Shown here one piece after another: positions 1-8,367 of a stretch of 64,000 nucleotides of DNA. Below the pieces are notes generated by a model. The model ran no database searches, was not told the origin of the DNA, and worked only from the letters and a program-made list of their open reading frames with translations. Within the stretch, counting starts at the first letter, position 1; the number at the start of each line of letters is the position of its first letter. The DNA is taken from assembly GCF_014495685.1 (NCBI RefSeq), contig NZ_JACTVI010000010.1:62001-126000 (forward strand), read 5' to 3'. Position numbers and translations under genes: made by a program. This stretch comes from Streptomyces sp. TRM68367 (GTDB taxonomy: Bacteria > Actinomycetota > Actinomycetes > Streptomycetales > Streptomycetaceae).

Positions 1-1
1 C

Positions 2-79
2 GCCGACTGGACGGCGGGGCAGGGGGCCGCCGGGCGGATCGCCGAGCAGAGCGCCACCTCTCCCCGTCGCCGCGGATAA
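2..79 (+). CDS. 3' end of an unidentified protein (cut by window edge)
   Basis: The second forward frame is open from the window edge to a TAA at 77-79 and encodes a 25-residue tail ending SPRRRG. The tail is alanine/glycine rich with an amphipathic stretch (GRIAEQSATS), consistent with a real C-terminus, but the fragment is too short to name. It lies just upstream of the lipoprotein gene on the same strand. It could also be chance coding in GC-rich DNA. Confidence 0.3.
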   Translation, partial: ADWTAGQGAAGRIAEQSATSPRRRG

Positions 80-169
80 CGCTGCCCGGACCCACCCGGT
101 ACGCAAAAAGGACTTCCCTACGAATAAGGTGTACGCGGCCACCACCCGTACCCCGCCCCCTGGAGCCCC

Positions 170-970
170 GTGCCCGCGCCCCGCCCCCGCCGCGCAGCCC
201 GCGCCGCCCGTACGGCCGCCGCCGTCGCCGTGCTGCTGGCGGCCGCCGTCGGCTGCGGTGACGCCGGCGGGCTCCAGGGCGCGGGGGCGACGCCGACCGC
301 GGTCAGCCCGGCGCGGCTGTGGCCCGAGCTGCCGCCGGCGTCCAGTCCGGCCTTCGATGTCGGCGAGGTGAAGACGCACGCGGTGAAAGGGGTCGCCGTC
401 CCCGGCGACGACATCCGCAGGGTGAACCCGGTCGGCATCGTCCGCGCCGAGATCGCCGCGAGTCCGGGCGACTACGACGGCGCCAAGGCGCCGTACCGCG
501 ACACGGCCCGCCGGATGGCCGACTGCGGCGAGGGCGCCGGCCGCGGCGCGTGCCCGGTGCTCCGGCCGTACTACCGGGATGTGACCGGCGACGGGCGGGA
601 CGATCTGACGCTGGGCTTCCGGCTGCTGCCGGAGGGCCTGACCGCCGTACGCGTGTACACCGTCGAGAAGCACCGGCTCATGGAGGTCATGTCCTGGGAG
701 GACGCGCTCAGCGGCGTCGAGCTGGCCGGGCGGTCGGTGATCCTGCGCTCGCCGTCCGAGGTCGCGGGCTACGAGTACCGCCTGCAGTGGACCTGGGACC
801 CGGACCAGCGCGCGATGCTCCTCACCCACGACGAGATGCTGCGCACCGGGCCGCGCGGGCACTCGCACGCGCCCCGCTCTTCGAAGTCCCCCGCGCAGCC
901 CTCCGCGTCCCCGTCGGCCTCCCCCTCAGCCCCCTCTTCCCCAGCCCCCTCTTCGGCGAGCACCGGATGA
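170..970 (+). CDS. Predicted secreted lipoprotein, function unknown
   Basis: 266 residues from a GTG start. The N-terminus is arginine-rich (PRPRRAARAAR), then a hydrophobic stretch ends in a lipobox-like AVGC with Cys near residue 29. This predicts Sec export and lipidation, so the mature protein should sit on the outer face of the membrane. The middle contains a repeat-like 'YYRDVTGDGRDDLTLGF' stretch resembling calcium-binding VCBS/FG-GAP loops. The last 30 residues are a Ser/Pro/Ala-rich linker-like tail. The stop codon overlaps the ATG of the following histidine kinase gene (ATGA at 967-970), so the two are translationally coupled and the lipoprotein may assist extracytoplasmic sensing by that kinase. 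That role is inference; the family itself is not characterised to my knowledge. Confidence 0.75.
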   Translation: MPAPRPRRAARAARTAAAVAVLLAAAVGCGDAGGLQGAGATPTAVSPARLWPELPPASSPAFDVGEVKTHAVKGVAVPGDDIRRVNPVGIVRAEIAASPGDYDGAKAPYRDTARRMADCGEGAGRGACPVLRPYYRDVTGDGRDDLTLGFRLLPEGLTAVRVYTVEKHRLMEVMSWEDALSGVELAGRSVILRSPSEVAGYEYRLQWTWDPDQRAMLLTHDEMLRTGPRGHSHAPRSSKSPAQPSASPSASPSAPSSPAPSSASTG

Positions 971-2259
971 GCCCGCTCAGACGCACGCCCTCAGGACGGC
1001 GGTCCCCCGGCATCACCACGCGCCGCGTCCTCGGGCTCGCCCCGCAGTGGGCCGGCGCGCTCGCCGTGAAGGCCGCCGTGTTCATCACTGTGATGTGCTG
1101 CGCCCTCGCCGCGCTGCTCGGCATCCTCGTGCACGTCCAGGTGACGAACCAGACCGTCGGCCAGGCCCGTGACCAGGCGCTGCAGCGGCTGACCGAGGCG
1201 ACGGCGGCGTTCGAGGCCGGGGACCCGCTGCGGCCGGGCGCGCGCCTGGATCCGCCGGAGCTGCCCGGGCCGCTGCGGACGCTGGCGGTCGCCGGGGACC
1301 GCGGCACGATGGTCGGCGAGCGCCGGGGGCGCCCCACGATGTGGGCGGCGGGCCCGGCGGACGGGAACCGGGCGCTGGCCGTGCAGGTCGACTACTCGCA
1401 GCAGGCGCGCACCATCGAGGGGCTCGACCGGGCGATCCTGTGGTCGTCGGGCCTGGCCATCGGGGCGACGCTGCTGGTGGGCGCGTTCGCGGTGACGCGG
1501 GTGACGCGGCGGCTGCACGCCACGGCGCTGGTGGCCCGGCGGATCAGCGCGGGCGACCTGGACGCGCGCGTCGACGATCCGCGTACGGAGGATCCGAGCC
1601 GGCCGCAGGACGAGGTGGCCGCGGTCGCCGTCGCGCTGGACACCATGGCGTCCTCGCTGCAGAGCAAGCTGCTGGCCGAGCAGCGGTTCACCGCGGACGT
1701 GGCGCATGAGCTGCGCACACCGTTGACCGGGTTGCACGCGGCGGCGGAGCTGCTGCCGCCGGGACGGCCGACCGAGCTGGTGCGGGACCGGGTGGCGGCG
1801 TTGCGCACGCTGACCGAGGATCTGCTGGAGATCTCCCGGCTGGAGACCGGGCGGGAGCGGGTGGAGCCGGACGTCGAGCGGCTGGGGGCGCTGGCGGAGC
1901 GGGTGGTGCGGGCGTCGGGGACGGACACGGAGGTCGTCGTCGTACGGGACGCCGTTGTGGAGACGGATCGGCGGCGGCTGGAGCGGGTGCTGGGGAATCT
2001 TGTCGCGAACGCACATCGGCATGGGCGGGGGCCCGTGCGGCTGACCGTCGTCGGTCCGGTTGTCACCGTGCGGGATCACGGGGACGGGTATCCGGAGTAT
2101 CTGCTGGCGCATGGGCCGCAGCGGTTTCGTACGGAGGGGGGTGCGAAGGGGCATGGGCTTGGGTTGACCATCGCGTTGGGGCAGGCGGAGGTGTTGGGGG
2201 CGCGGTTGTCGTTCGCCAATGCGGTGGACGGTGGAGCGGTGGCTGTTTTGCGGCTATGA
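967..2259 (+). CDS. Sensor histidine kinase (HAMP, HisKA, HATPase)
   Basis: 430 residues. I chose the ATG at 967 because it overlaps the upstream stop by 4 bp; the same frame is open far upstream but overlaps the lipoprotein gene. Two membrane segments (about residues 35-58 and 158-180) flank a short extracytoplasmic sensor. A HAMP region follows, then an H-box (FTADVAHELRTPLTGL) holding the phospho-accepting His, an N-box (RVLGNLVANAHRHG), and G-boxes (RDHGDGYP, GHGLGLTIA). It should autophosphorylate and pass phosphate to a response regulator, but no regulator gene lies next to it inside the window. The partner may be upstream of position 1 or elsewhere. The HATPase part is short compared with well-studied kinases. 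Confidence 0.85.
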   Translation: MSPLRRTPSGRRSPGITTRRVLGLAPQWAGALAVKAAVFITVMCCALAALLGILVHVQVTNQTVGQARDQALQRLTEATAAFEAGDPLRPGARLDPPELPGPLRTLAVAGDRGTMVGERRGRPTMWAAGPADGNRALAVQVDYSQQARTIEGLDRAILWSSGLAIGATLLVGAFAVTRVTRRLHATALVARRISAGDLDARVDDPRTEDPSRPQDEVAAVAVALDTMASSLQSKLLAEQRFTADVAHELRTPLTGLHAAAELLPPGRPTELVRDRVAALRTLTEDLLEISRLETGRERVEPDVERLGALAERVVRASGTDTEVVVVRDAVVETDRRRLERVLGNLVANAHRHGRGPVRLTVVGPVVTVRDHGDGYPEYLLAHGPQRFRTEGGAKGHGLGLTIALGQAEVLGARLSFANAVDGGAVAVLRL

Positions 2260-2283
2260 GCTCGGGGGGTTGTGGCGTGTTGC

Positions 2284-2345
2284 CGGGTGCGGGTTGTTGT
2301 TGGTGGCTGGTCGCGCGGTTCCCTGCGCCACTCTGGGGCGCTTCC
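2284..2345 (+). repeat. Divergent copy of a common Streptomyces intergenic repeat
   Basis: The 210-bp gap between the kinase and ftsW contains a stretch with the core GTGGCTGGTCGCGCGGTTCC, followed by a GCGCC...GGGGCGC hairpin-like end. I recognise this, from memory, as a widespread Streptomyces intergenic repeat. A better copy lies inverted at 38061-38162 and another at 17284-17360. Its placement after a gene and its hairpin suggest a transcription-attenuating or processing role. I see no gene in the rest of the gap. Confidence 0.5.
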
Positions 2346-2469
2346 CTTCAGGAACCGGGGCTCGCGTCATTCGCCCACAAGGGCGATATCGTCGACAACA
2401 TCGGGCCCGCGCCACGCTGGTGCTGACGGCAGAAGCGAACAAGCAGCCCCATTTGGTTAAGTTCCGGAC

Positions 2470-3831
2470 ATGAGCAAGGCCGGAATCACCCTGGCGACCG
2501 CGGACCCGCCCCCGCCCGCCGTCCGCCTTCCCCGGCGCCGTGGCATCGAACTCGCCCTCATCGTGCTGGCCGTTCTGCTGTCCGTGTACGGCTACTGCGC
2601 CGTGGGCCTGGCCAGGAACGGCACCGTCCCGCCCGGCGCCGCCGGTTACGGCGCCGGGCTCGGCGTGCTCGCGCTGCTGGCGCATCTCGCGGTGCGGCTG
2701 CGGGCGTCGTACGCCGATCCGCTGCTGCTGCCGATCGGGGTGCTGCTCAACGGCCTCGGGCTCGTGCTCATCTACCGGCTGGACCTGCAGACGCCGGGCG
2801 ACAGTGCGGCGCCCGCACAGCTCGTGTGGTCCACGCTGGGCGTCGCGCTGTTCATCGTGGTGGTTCTGCTGCTGCGCGATCACCGGGTGCTCCAGCGGTA
2901 CACGTATGTCTGCGTGGTCGCCGCGCTCGGGCTGCTCACGCTGCCGATCCTCTTCCCGGCCGTGAACGGCGCCCGCATCTGGATCCGGGTCGCCGGCCTC
3001 TCCTTCCAGCCGGGCGAGTTCGCGAAGGTGCTGCTGGCGGTGTTCTTCGCCGCGTATCTGGCCGCCAACCGCAACGCGCTGGCGTACACGGGCCGCCGGG
3101 TGTGGTTCGTGCAGCTGCCCACGGGCCGGGTGCTGGGGCCGATCCTCGCCGTGTGGCTGGTGAGTGTGGGTGTGCTGGTCCTGGAGCGGGACCTCGGGAC
3201 GTCTCTGCTGTTCTTCGGGCTCTTCGTCGTCCTGTTGTACGTCGCCACCGGCCGTACCGGCTGGATCGCCGTCGGGCTGCTGCTGGCGGTGCTCGGCGCG
3301 GTGGCCGTCGCCCGGCTCGAACCGCATGTGCACGGCCGGGTGGAGGACTGGCTGCACCCGTTCGCGTCGATCGAGGCGGGCCAGGGGCCGGGGCAGCTCG
3401 CGCAGTCGCTGTTCGCCTTCGCGGCGGGCGGGATGCTGGGCGCCGGGCTCGGGCTCGGGCACTCGGTCCTGATCGGCTTCGCGGCCAAGTCGGACTTCAT
3501 CCTGGCGACGGCCGGGGAGGAGCTGGGCCTGGCCGGGCTGTCCGCGATCTTCCTGCTGTACGGCCTGCTGGTGGAGCGCGGCTACCGGGCCGGGCTCGCG
3601 CTGCGCGACCCCTTCGGCCGGCTGCTCGCGGTCGGCCTCGCCTCGATCATCGCGCTCCAGGTGTTCGTGATCGCGGGCGGGGTGACCGGCCTGATCCCGC
3701 TGACCGGCATGGCGATGCCGTTCCTGGCGCAGGGCGGCTCGTCGGTGGTGACCAACTGGGCGATCGTGGCGCTGCTGACCCGGCTGAGCGACTCGGCCCG
3801 GCGCCAGGGCGAGCCGCGGGCCGCCGTATGA
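2470..3831 (+). CDS. FtsW/RodA/SpoVE-family SEDS peptidoglycan polymerase
   Basis: 453 residues with about ten predicted transmembrane helices. The C-terminal half has hallmark SEDS sequence: 'LERDLGTSLLFFGLF', 'AKSDFILATAGEELGLAGL' and 'TGLIPLTGMAMPFLAQGGSS'. SEDS proteins polymerise lipid II into glycan strands and work with a class B penicillin-binding protein. The next gene encodes such a PBP and overlaps this one by 4 bp (ATGA), so the pair forms a polymerase/transpeptidase unit. Streptomyces carry several FtsW/RodA paralogues; this two-gene context away from the dcw cluster suggests an accessory or sporulation role rather than the main ftsW, but the sequence cannot settle which. No convincing Shine-Dalgarno precedes the ATG. 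Confidence 0.92.
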   Translation: MSKAGITLATADPPPPAVRLPRRRGIELALIVLAVLLSVYGYCAVGLARNGTVPPGAAGYGAGLGVLALLAHLAVRLRASYADPLLLPIGVLLNGLGLVLIYRLDLQTPGDSAAPAQLVWSTLGVALFIVVVLLLRDHRVLQRYTYVCVVAALGLLTLPILFPAVNGARIWIRVAGLSFQPGEFAKVLLAVFFAAYLAANRNALAYTGRRVWFVQLPTGRVLGPILAVWLVSVGVLVLERDLGTSLLFFGLFVVLLYVATGRTGWIAVGLLLAVLGAVAVARLEPHVHGRVEDWLHPFASIEAGQGPGQLAQSLFAFAAGGMLGAGLGLGHSVLIGFAAKSDFILATAGEELGLAGLSAIFLLYGLLVERGYRAGLALRDPFGRLLAVGLASIIALQVFVIAGGVTGLIPLTGMAMPFLAQGGSSVVTNWAIVALLTRLSDSARRQGEPRAAV

Positions 3832-5312
3832 GCGCCATGACCCGGCACATCCGGCACGCCGCGGTGTTCTGCGCCCTGCTGCTGGTCGCGCTGCTGATGA
3901 ACGCCACCCGCGTCCAGGTCTTCCGGGCGGGGGCGTACGAGGACAACCCCGCCAACCGCCGCGAGGACATCGCCCGTTACCTCCAGCCGCGCGGCGACAT
4001 CCTGGTCGGCGGCCGGCCGGTGACCGGCTCCCGGGACAGCGGCGAGCAGCTGCGCTACGAGCGGACGTACGCCGACGGCCCGCTGTACGCGCCGGTCACC
4101 GGCTTCGCCTCGCAGCTGTACGGCACGTCGCTGCTGGAGCACGCCGAGGACGGCGTGCTGTCCGGCACGGACCCGATGCTCGCGCCGTTTCCGCTGTGGA
4201 ACGACTTCACGCGCGCCCGGAACCCGGGCGGGGACGTGGTGACCACGCTGCATCCGGGCGCGCAGCGGGCGGCGTTCGAGGGGCTGCGCGGGCGCAAGGG
4301 CGCGGTGGCGGCGGTGGAGCCGTCGACCGGGCGCATCCTGGCGCTGGTGTCCGCCCCGTCGTACGACCCGCAGGCGCTGTCCGGGAACGGGGCCGCGGCC
4401 GCCCGGTCCTGGGCGCGGCTGAACGCGGACGCGGACCGTCCGATGCTCAACCGGGCGGTGCGGCGGACGTATCCGCCGGGGTCGACGTTCAAGGTGGTGA
4501 CCGCGGCGGCGGCGCTGGACGCGGGCGTGGTCACCGACCTGGACGCGCACACCCGCTCCCCGGACCCCTACCGCCTGCCGGGCACGACGACCTCGCTGCG
4601 CAACGAGTCCGGCGGATGCGAGGACGCCTCGCTGCGGGAGGCGTTCACCTGGTCCTGCAACACGGTGTTCGCCAAGCTGGGCGCGGACGTGGGCGTGCGG
4701 GACATGGCGGCCACCGCGCGGGCGTTCGGCTTCAACGACACGCGGGTGCGGATCCCGTTCGCGGTCGCGCGGAGCACCTTCGACACGTCGGTCGACCGGG
4801 CGCAGCTGGCGCTGTCGTCCATCGGGCAGTACAACACGCGGGCGACGCCGCTGCAGATGGCGATGGTCGCGGCGGCGGTCGCGAACGGCGGCCAGGTGCG
4901 CACGCCGTATCTGGTGGAGCGTACGAAGCGGGCGGGCGGTGCCACCCTGGCGACCGCCGGGTCCCGTCCTCTGCGCCGGGCGATGCATCCCTCGACCGCC
5001 GTGCACATGAGGGAGCTGATGCGGGACGTGGTGGAGAAGGGCACCGGGCGGAACGCCGCGATCCCCGGCGCGACGGTCGGCGGCAAGACCGGCACCGCCC
5101 AGCACGGCATCGGCAACGAGGGCACGCCGTACGCCTGGTTCGTCTCCTGGGCGCAGGGCGAGAACGACGTGGAGCCCAAGGTGGCCGTGGCCGTGGTGGT
5201 GGAGGACGCGGCGCCGGACCGCGGCCACATCACCGGGGGCGGGGTGGCGGCGCCGGTCGCGCGGGCGGTGATGAAGGCGGTGTTGAAGTCATCGGCGGCC
5301 AGCGGTCGTTGA
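3828..5312 (+). CDS. Class B penicillin-binding protein (PbpA-like transpeptidase)
   Basis: 494 residues, translationally coupled to the SEDS gene by an ATGA overlap at 3828-3831; an in-frame ATG at 3837 is an alternative start. One N-terminal membrane anchor (about residues 9-26) is followed by a short PBP dimerisation region and the transpeptidase domain. The three active-site motifs are intact: SxxK as STFK (Ser219, Lys222), SxN as SCN in 'TWSCNTVFAKLG', and KTG in 'GGKTGTAQ'. It should cross-link peptidoglycan outside the membrane using strands made by the upstream FtsW-type protein. Length and N-terminus fit the short PbpA-like actinobacterial type rather than the long FtsI type. Confidence 0.92.
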   Translation: MSAMTRHIRHAAVFCALLLVALLMNATRVQVFRAGAYEDNPANRREDIARYLQPRGDILVGGRPVTGSRDSGEQLRYERTYADGPLYAPVTGFASQLYGTSLLEHAEDGVLSGTDPMLAPFPLWNDFTRARNPGGDVVTTLHPGAQRAAFEGLRGRKGAVAAVEPSTGRILALVSAPSYDPQALSGNGAAAARSWARLNADADRPMLNRAVRRTYPPGSTFKVVTAAAALDAGVVTDLDAHTRSPDPYRLPGTTTSLRNESGGCEDASLREAFTWSCNTVFAKLGADVGVRDMAATARAFGFNDTRVRIPFAVARSTFDTSVDRAQLALSSIGQYNTRATPLQMAMVAAAVANGGQVRTPYLVERTKRAGGATLATAGSRPLRRAMHPSTAVHMRELMRDVVEKGTGRNAAIPGATVGGKTGTAQHGIGNEGTPYAWFVSWAQGENDVEPKVAVAVVVEDAAPDRGHITGGGVAAPVARAVMKAVLKSSAASGR

Positions 5313-5371
5313 CGATGGCCATGCGGGCCGCGGGTCCGGCTGTGACAGGCGTCCATGTGCCCACGTACTGA

Positions 5372-5393
5372 GACGGGGTCTGGGAGCCCCGTC
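5372..5393 (+). terminator. Possible intrinsic terminator after the FtsW-PBP pair
   Basis: A GACGGGG ... CCCCGTC hairpin with a 7-bp perfect stem and 8-nt loop lies 60 bp after the PBP stop. It has no T-run, which is normal in Streptomyces. It also sits just upstream of the next gene, so it could instead be part of that gene's leader. Confidence 0.4.
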
Positions 5394-5416
5394 CCGCCCG
5401 ACCTATCGTTCGGTCC

Positions 5417-5932
5417 ATGACGACATCAGCCGCCACGGCCGCCTTCGAACTCGCCCAGGTCAACATCGCCCGCCTCAAGGCCCCGCTGGACTCCCCGCAG
5501 TTGAAGGACTTCGTCGACAACCTCGACCCCGTCAACGCCGACGCGGACGCCGCCGACGGCTTCGTCTGGCGACTCAAGGAGGACTCCGGCAACGCGACGG
5601 ACGTCCCCGTGCTCGGGGACGACTGGCTGATCGTCAACCTGACGGTGTGGCGGGACACCGACGCCCTGACGGCGTACATGTACCAGGGACGGCACCGGGA
5701 GATGCTGGCCCGCCGCAGGGAGTGGTTCGAGAAGCTCCAGGAGGCGGTGACCGCCCTGTGGTGGGTCCCCGCGGGCCACCGCCCGACGGTCGCGGAGGCG
5801 GAGGCACGGCTGCTGCACCTGCGGGCGCACGGGCCGACGCCGTACGCGTTCACGCTGCGGACGTCGTTCCCGCCGGGCGCGTCGGAGCCGGTGCTCGGCG
5901 AGGTGCCGGAGGGGCTGGGCTGCTCGGTCTAG
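5417..5932 (+). CDS. DUF3291 domain protein
   Basis: 171 residues. 'FELAQVNIARLKAPLDSPQLKDF' at the N-terminus and the 'SGNATDVP...LIVNLTVWRD...AYMYQGRHREMLARRREWFEK' region are typical of DUF3291, a small dimeric alpha-beta barrel fold related to antibiotic-biosynthesis monooxygenases. The biochemical function of the family is unknown. It is a single gene. Its TAG stop and the TAG of the convergent Uma2 gene share the palindrome CTAG at 5929-5932, leaving no spacer between the two genes. Confidence 0.85.
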   Translation: MTTSAATAAFELAQVNIARLKAPLDSPQLKDFVDNLDPVNADADAADGFVWRLKEDSGNATDVPVLGDDWLIVNLTVWRDTDALTAYMYQGRHREMLARRREWFEKLQEAVTALWWVPAGHRPTVAEAEARLLHLRAHGPTPYAFTLRTSFPPGASEPVLGEVPEGLGCSV

Positions 5933-6534
5933 CCGAAGCGGTTGACAGCGGTGAGATCGATCTCGATGGGGAACGGGACGGTCAGCCTGAGCTTGTCATG
6001 AAAGATGCCGGTGAGGCCGTAGGACTCTGTCGCCGGGTCGATTTCGTAGACGTACACCACCGGGAGACCCTGGTTTTCTTCGACGCGCCAGTAATGCGGA
6101 ATCCCCGCCTGTGCGTACTTCCGTGGTTTCACCTCCCGGTCTCGGTCCTCCGAGTCCGCCGAGACGACCTCGACAGCGATGACCACGTCCTCCGGCCGAC
6201 ACCAAGTCCGCTGCGAATCGGTGTCGGCGCTCGCACGGAGCACCAGGACATCGGGCTCCGGCCGATTGCGCTTGTTCAGCTTGACGGTCATCTCGTGGAT
6301 GACCTTCAGCCCTTCCGGCACCTGCTCCAGAAGGGCGTACGCCAGCAGGAGCATGGCACGTGCGTGGAAGAAGGTCTGCGGACTCACGAAGACGAGACTC
6401 CCGTCGATCAGCTCCGTGTGCGGAGGAAGGTTGGGAAGCTCGTCGAGGTCGTCCGCCGTCCAGCCACCCTCCGGCGGACGGACCCACTCATAGTCCTCGT
6501 CCAGGTCCAGCCCGTGGTCGCGTGCGGCGCTCAT
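5929..6534 (-). CDS. Uma2-family (DUF820) restriction-endonuclease-like protein
   Basis: 201 residues from the ATG at 6534, chosen because GGGAG lies 7 bp upstream; longer in-frame starts at 6546 and 6567 lack this. Family hallmarks are 'HTELIDGSLVFVSPQTFFHARA', 'RPEPDVLVL', 'DVVIAVEVVSADSEDRDREVKPRKYAQAGIPHYWRVE' and a final 'IDL'. These give the PD-(D/E)xK-like pattern (Asp in PDVLV, Glu-x-Val/Lys near 'VEVVS...KPRKY'). The fold is that of a nuclease, but most Uma2 proteins have no proven activity and occur in many stand-alone copies in Streptomyces and cyanobacteria. No toxin-antitoxin partner is visible here. Confidence 0.88.
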   Translation of the reverse strand: MSAARDHGLDLDEDYEWVRPPEGGWTADDLDELPNLPPHTELIDGSLVFVSPQTFFHARAMLLLAYALLEQVPEGLKVIHEMTVKLNKRNRPEPDVLVLRASADTDSQRTWCRPEDVVIAVEVVSADSEDRDREVKPRKYAQAGIPHYWRVEENQGLPVVYVYEIDPATESYGLTGIFHDKLRLTVPFPIEIDLTAVNRFG

Positions 6535-6712
6535 GATTGCTCCCATGTGACGGAGTCTGCCTGGCACAGTCAGCCTACCCGGGGGAATACGCCGATTCGC
6601 CCGACGATCGAGTGATCAACCCGCGAGGCATTGACCTTCCTCGATCGCCGGGGTCAACAAGTGGTGCGCGAGGGATTGACGGGCTTACTGACACGCAGTC
6701 TCATAAAGGGCC

Positions 6713-7151
6713 ATGACAACCCTCACCGAAGCCGACGCGCTCGGCGGGCTGCGCGATGCGCTCGGCATCGAGCCATAGGCGCTGGAGGCCGAGGTGATAC
6801 GGGCAGGCCCAGGGCCCCGACTCTCGCCCCGCGAGGTTGGGGCCCTCCCGTACCAGGCTGCACCCCCGCTGACCAGCAACAACGAGGACGTACTGGAGCG
6901 GCGTGCGCATCGTCCGCGTCCTTCTCACAGCCACGGACGCCACGACGCGGCAGCGCCTCCGACGCCGGGAACTCGGCTCCGAGCTGGAGCGGGAATGGGA
7001 GAGCAGTACCCGCAAGGCACGCTTGCTGGACCAGCGGGCTCCCGCGGACACCGTGCGCGTGATGACGGACGGGAGAACGGTCCCGGACATCGCCCGCGAG
7101 GTGACGTCCGCGACGGGCTGGGCGGAACGGCACCATGCGAGCCCACCGTGA
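6713..7151 (+). pseudogene. Probable remnants of one or two decayed genes
   Basis: The stretch 6535-7307 has no convincing intact gene. At 6713 an ATG opens a 21-codon frame (TTLTEADALGGLRDALGIEP) that hits TAG, yet the same frame continues in coding-like fashion (ALEAEVIRAG). At 6903-7151 another frame encodes 82 residues rich in charged helices with an HTH-like 'DGRTVPDIAREV'. The second piece could be a fragment of a homeodomain-type DNA-binding or transposase protein, but I cannot identify it. The frame changes and stops suggest decay rather than function. Confidence 0.3.
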
Positions 7152-7307
7152 GCGGGCCTGGGACATTCCTTCAGGGCGGCACGGGTGGGCGCAGCACCCC
7201 GCCAGTGGGGCAAGCGCGCACCAACCCCGCCCAGCCACAACACCGGGCACCCGGCAAGCGGCCCAGCCGACGCGGTCCCCCCGCCCCCAGCCGCTACCCT
7301 GCCCGGC

Positions 7308-7955
7308 ATGAGCTCCGCCACCCCCGCCTACCGTCGCCTCAGCGTCGAGGAACGCCGCAGGCAGCTGCTCGACGCCGCGCTCGCCCTCTTCGCTCACCGC
7401 ACCCCCGAGGACGTCTCCCTGGACGACGTGGCGGAGCAGGCCGGTGTCTCCCGCCCCCTCGTCTACCGGTACTTCCCGGGCGGCAAGCAGCAGTTGTACG
7501 AGGCCGCCCTCAGGTCCGCCGCCGAAGAGCTCCAGCAGTGCTTCGAGGAACCTCACGAGGGCCCCCTCCTGCGCCGCTTCTCCAGCGCCCTGGACCGCTA
7601 CCTCGCCTTCGTCGACCAGCACGACGCCGGTTTCAGCGCCCTCCTCCAGGGCGGCAGCGTCGTGGAGACCTCCCGTACGACCGCCATCGTGGACGGCGTA
7701 CGCCGGGCGGCAGCCGACAACATCCTCAGCCATCTCGAGGTGACCAGCCCCGGCCCCCGCCTCCGCATGACCGTCCGCATGTGGATCACGGCCGTCGAGG
7801 CGGCCTCCCTCATCTGGCTCGACGAGGACAAGCAGCCCCCCGCCATCGAACTGCGCGACTGGCTCGTCGAGCAGTTCGTGGCCGTCCTCTCGGTCACCGC
7901 ACGCCGCGACCCGCAGACCGACGAGCTGGTCCGGGTCCTCGCGGAAGATGTCTGA
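7308..7955 (+). CDS. TetR/AcrR-family transcriptional regulator
   Basis: 215 residues from the ATG at 7308; the upstream in-frame extension is proline-rich and unlike the family. The N-terminal HTH is clear: 'RRRQLLDAALALFAHRTPEDVSLDDVAEQAGVSRPLVYRYFPGGKQQLYEAAL', with the recognition helix around SRPLVYRYF. The C-terminal helical ligand-binding domain is of the type common in actinobacterial TetR proteins. No divergent transporter or enzyme flanks it, so its target is unknown. The next gene starts inside its last codons (8-bp overlap), implying co-transcription and probably a shared role. Confidence 0.9.
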   Translation: MSSATPAYRRLSVEERRRQLLDAALALFAHRTPEDVSLDDVAEQAGVSRPLVYRYFPGGKQQLYEAALRSAAEELQQCFEEPHEGPLLRRFSSALDRYLAFVDQHDAGFSALLQGGSVVETSRTTAIVDGVRRAAADNILSHLEVTSPGPRLRMTVRMWITAVEAASLIWLDEDKQPPAIELRDWLVEQFVAVLSVTARRDPQTDELVRVLAEDV

Positions 7956-8265
7956 CACTGGTGCGGTGAAGAGCGAAGACACCCCGTTCGAGGGCGGCCC
8001 CATGGACGGCCGGGTCCTGCCCCTCCTGCTGGGCCCGACCGGCCACCCGCCCAAGACGTACCGCATCCCGGTCCCGGACCCCGACGGCGGCCCGCCCACC
8101 GTCCTCGTCTACCGCCGCGTCCCGAGGGGGCAGGGCAAGCTCGGCCTCACCCGGCAGTGGAAGTACGAGTACGACCCCGAAGGCAAGCACGGCAGCCGAC
8201 TCAAGTGGCCCTGGTCGAAGCCAGACGCCACGCCGCCCGGCAAGCCGGACGACACCGACGTGTGA
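7948..8265 (+). CDS. Small conserved hypothetical protein, TetR partner
   Basis: 105 residues, starting within the end of the TetR gene (ATGTCTGA). It is rich in Pro, Gly and basic residues, with no membrane segment and no recognisable domain. Central features are 'GGPMDGRVLPLLLGPTGHPPKTYRIPVPD' and 'VLVYRRVPRG...LTRQWKYEYDPEGK'. I think this family accompanies the TetR gene in other streptomycetes, but I cannot assign a function. Overlap and same strand support translational coupling. Confidence 0.65.
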   Translation: MSDTGAVKSEDTPFEGGPMDGRVLPLLLGPTGHPPKTYRIPVPDPDGGPPTVLVYRRVPRGQGKLGLTRQWKYEYDPEGKHGSRLKWPWSKPDATPPGKPDDTDV

Positions 8266-8367
8266 CCGATTGCGCCGAACCGCGCACACCCGGCGCGCGC
8301 CCCGCGCGAGCACGTCTGATGCTCGCGGTGCGGAGCGGAGGAGCCGCCCGCTACCGGAGGTGATGAC

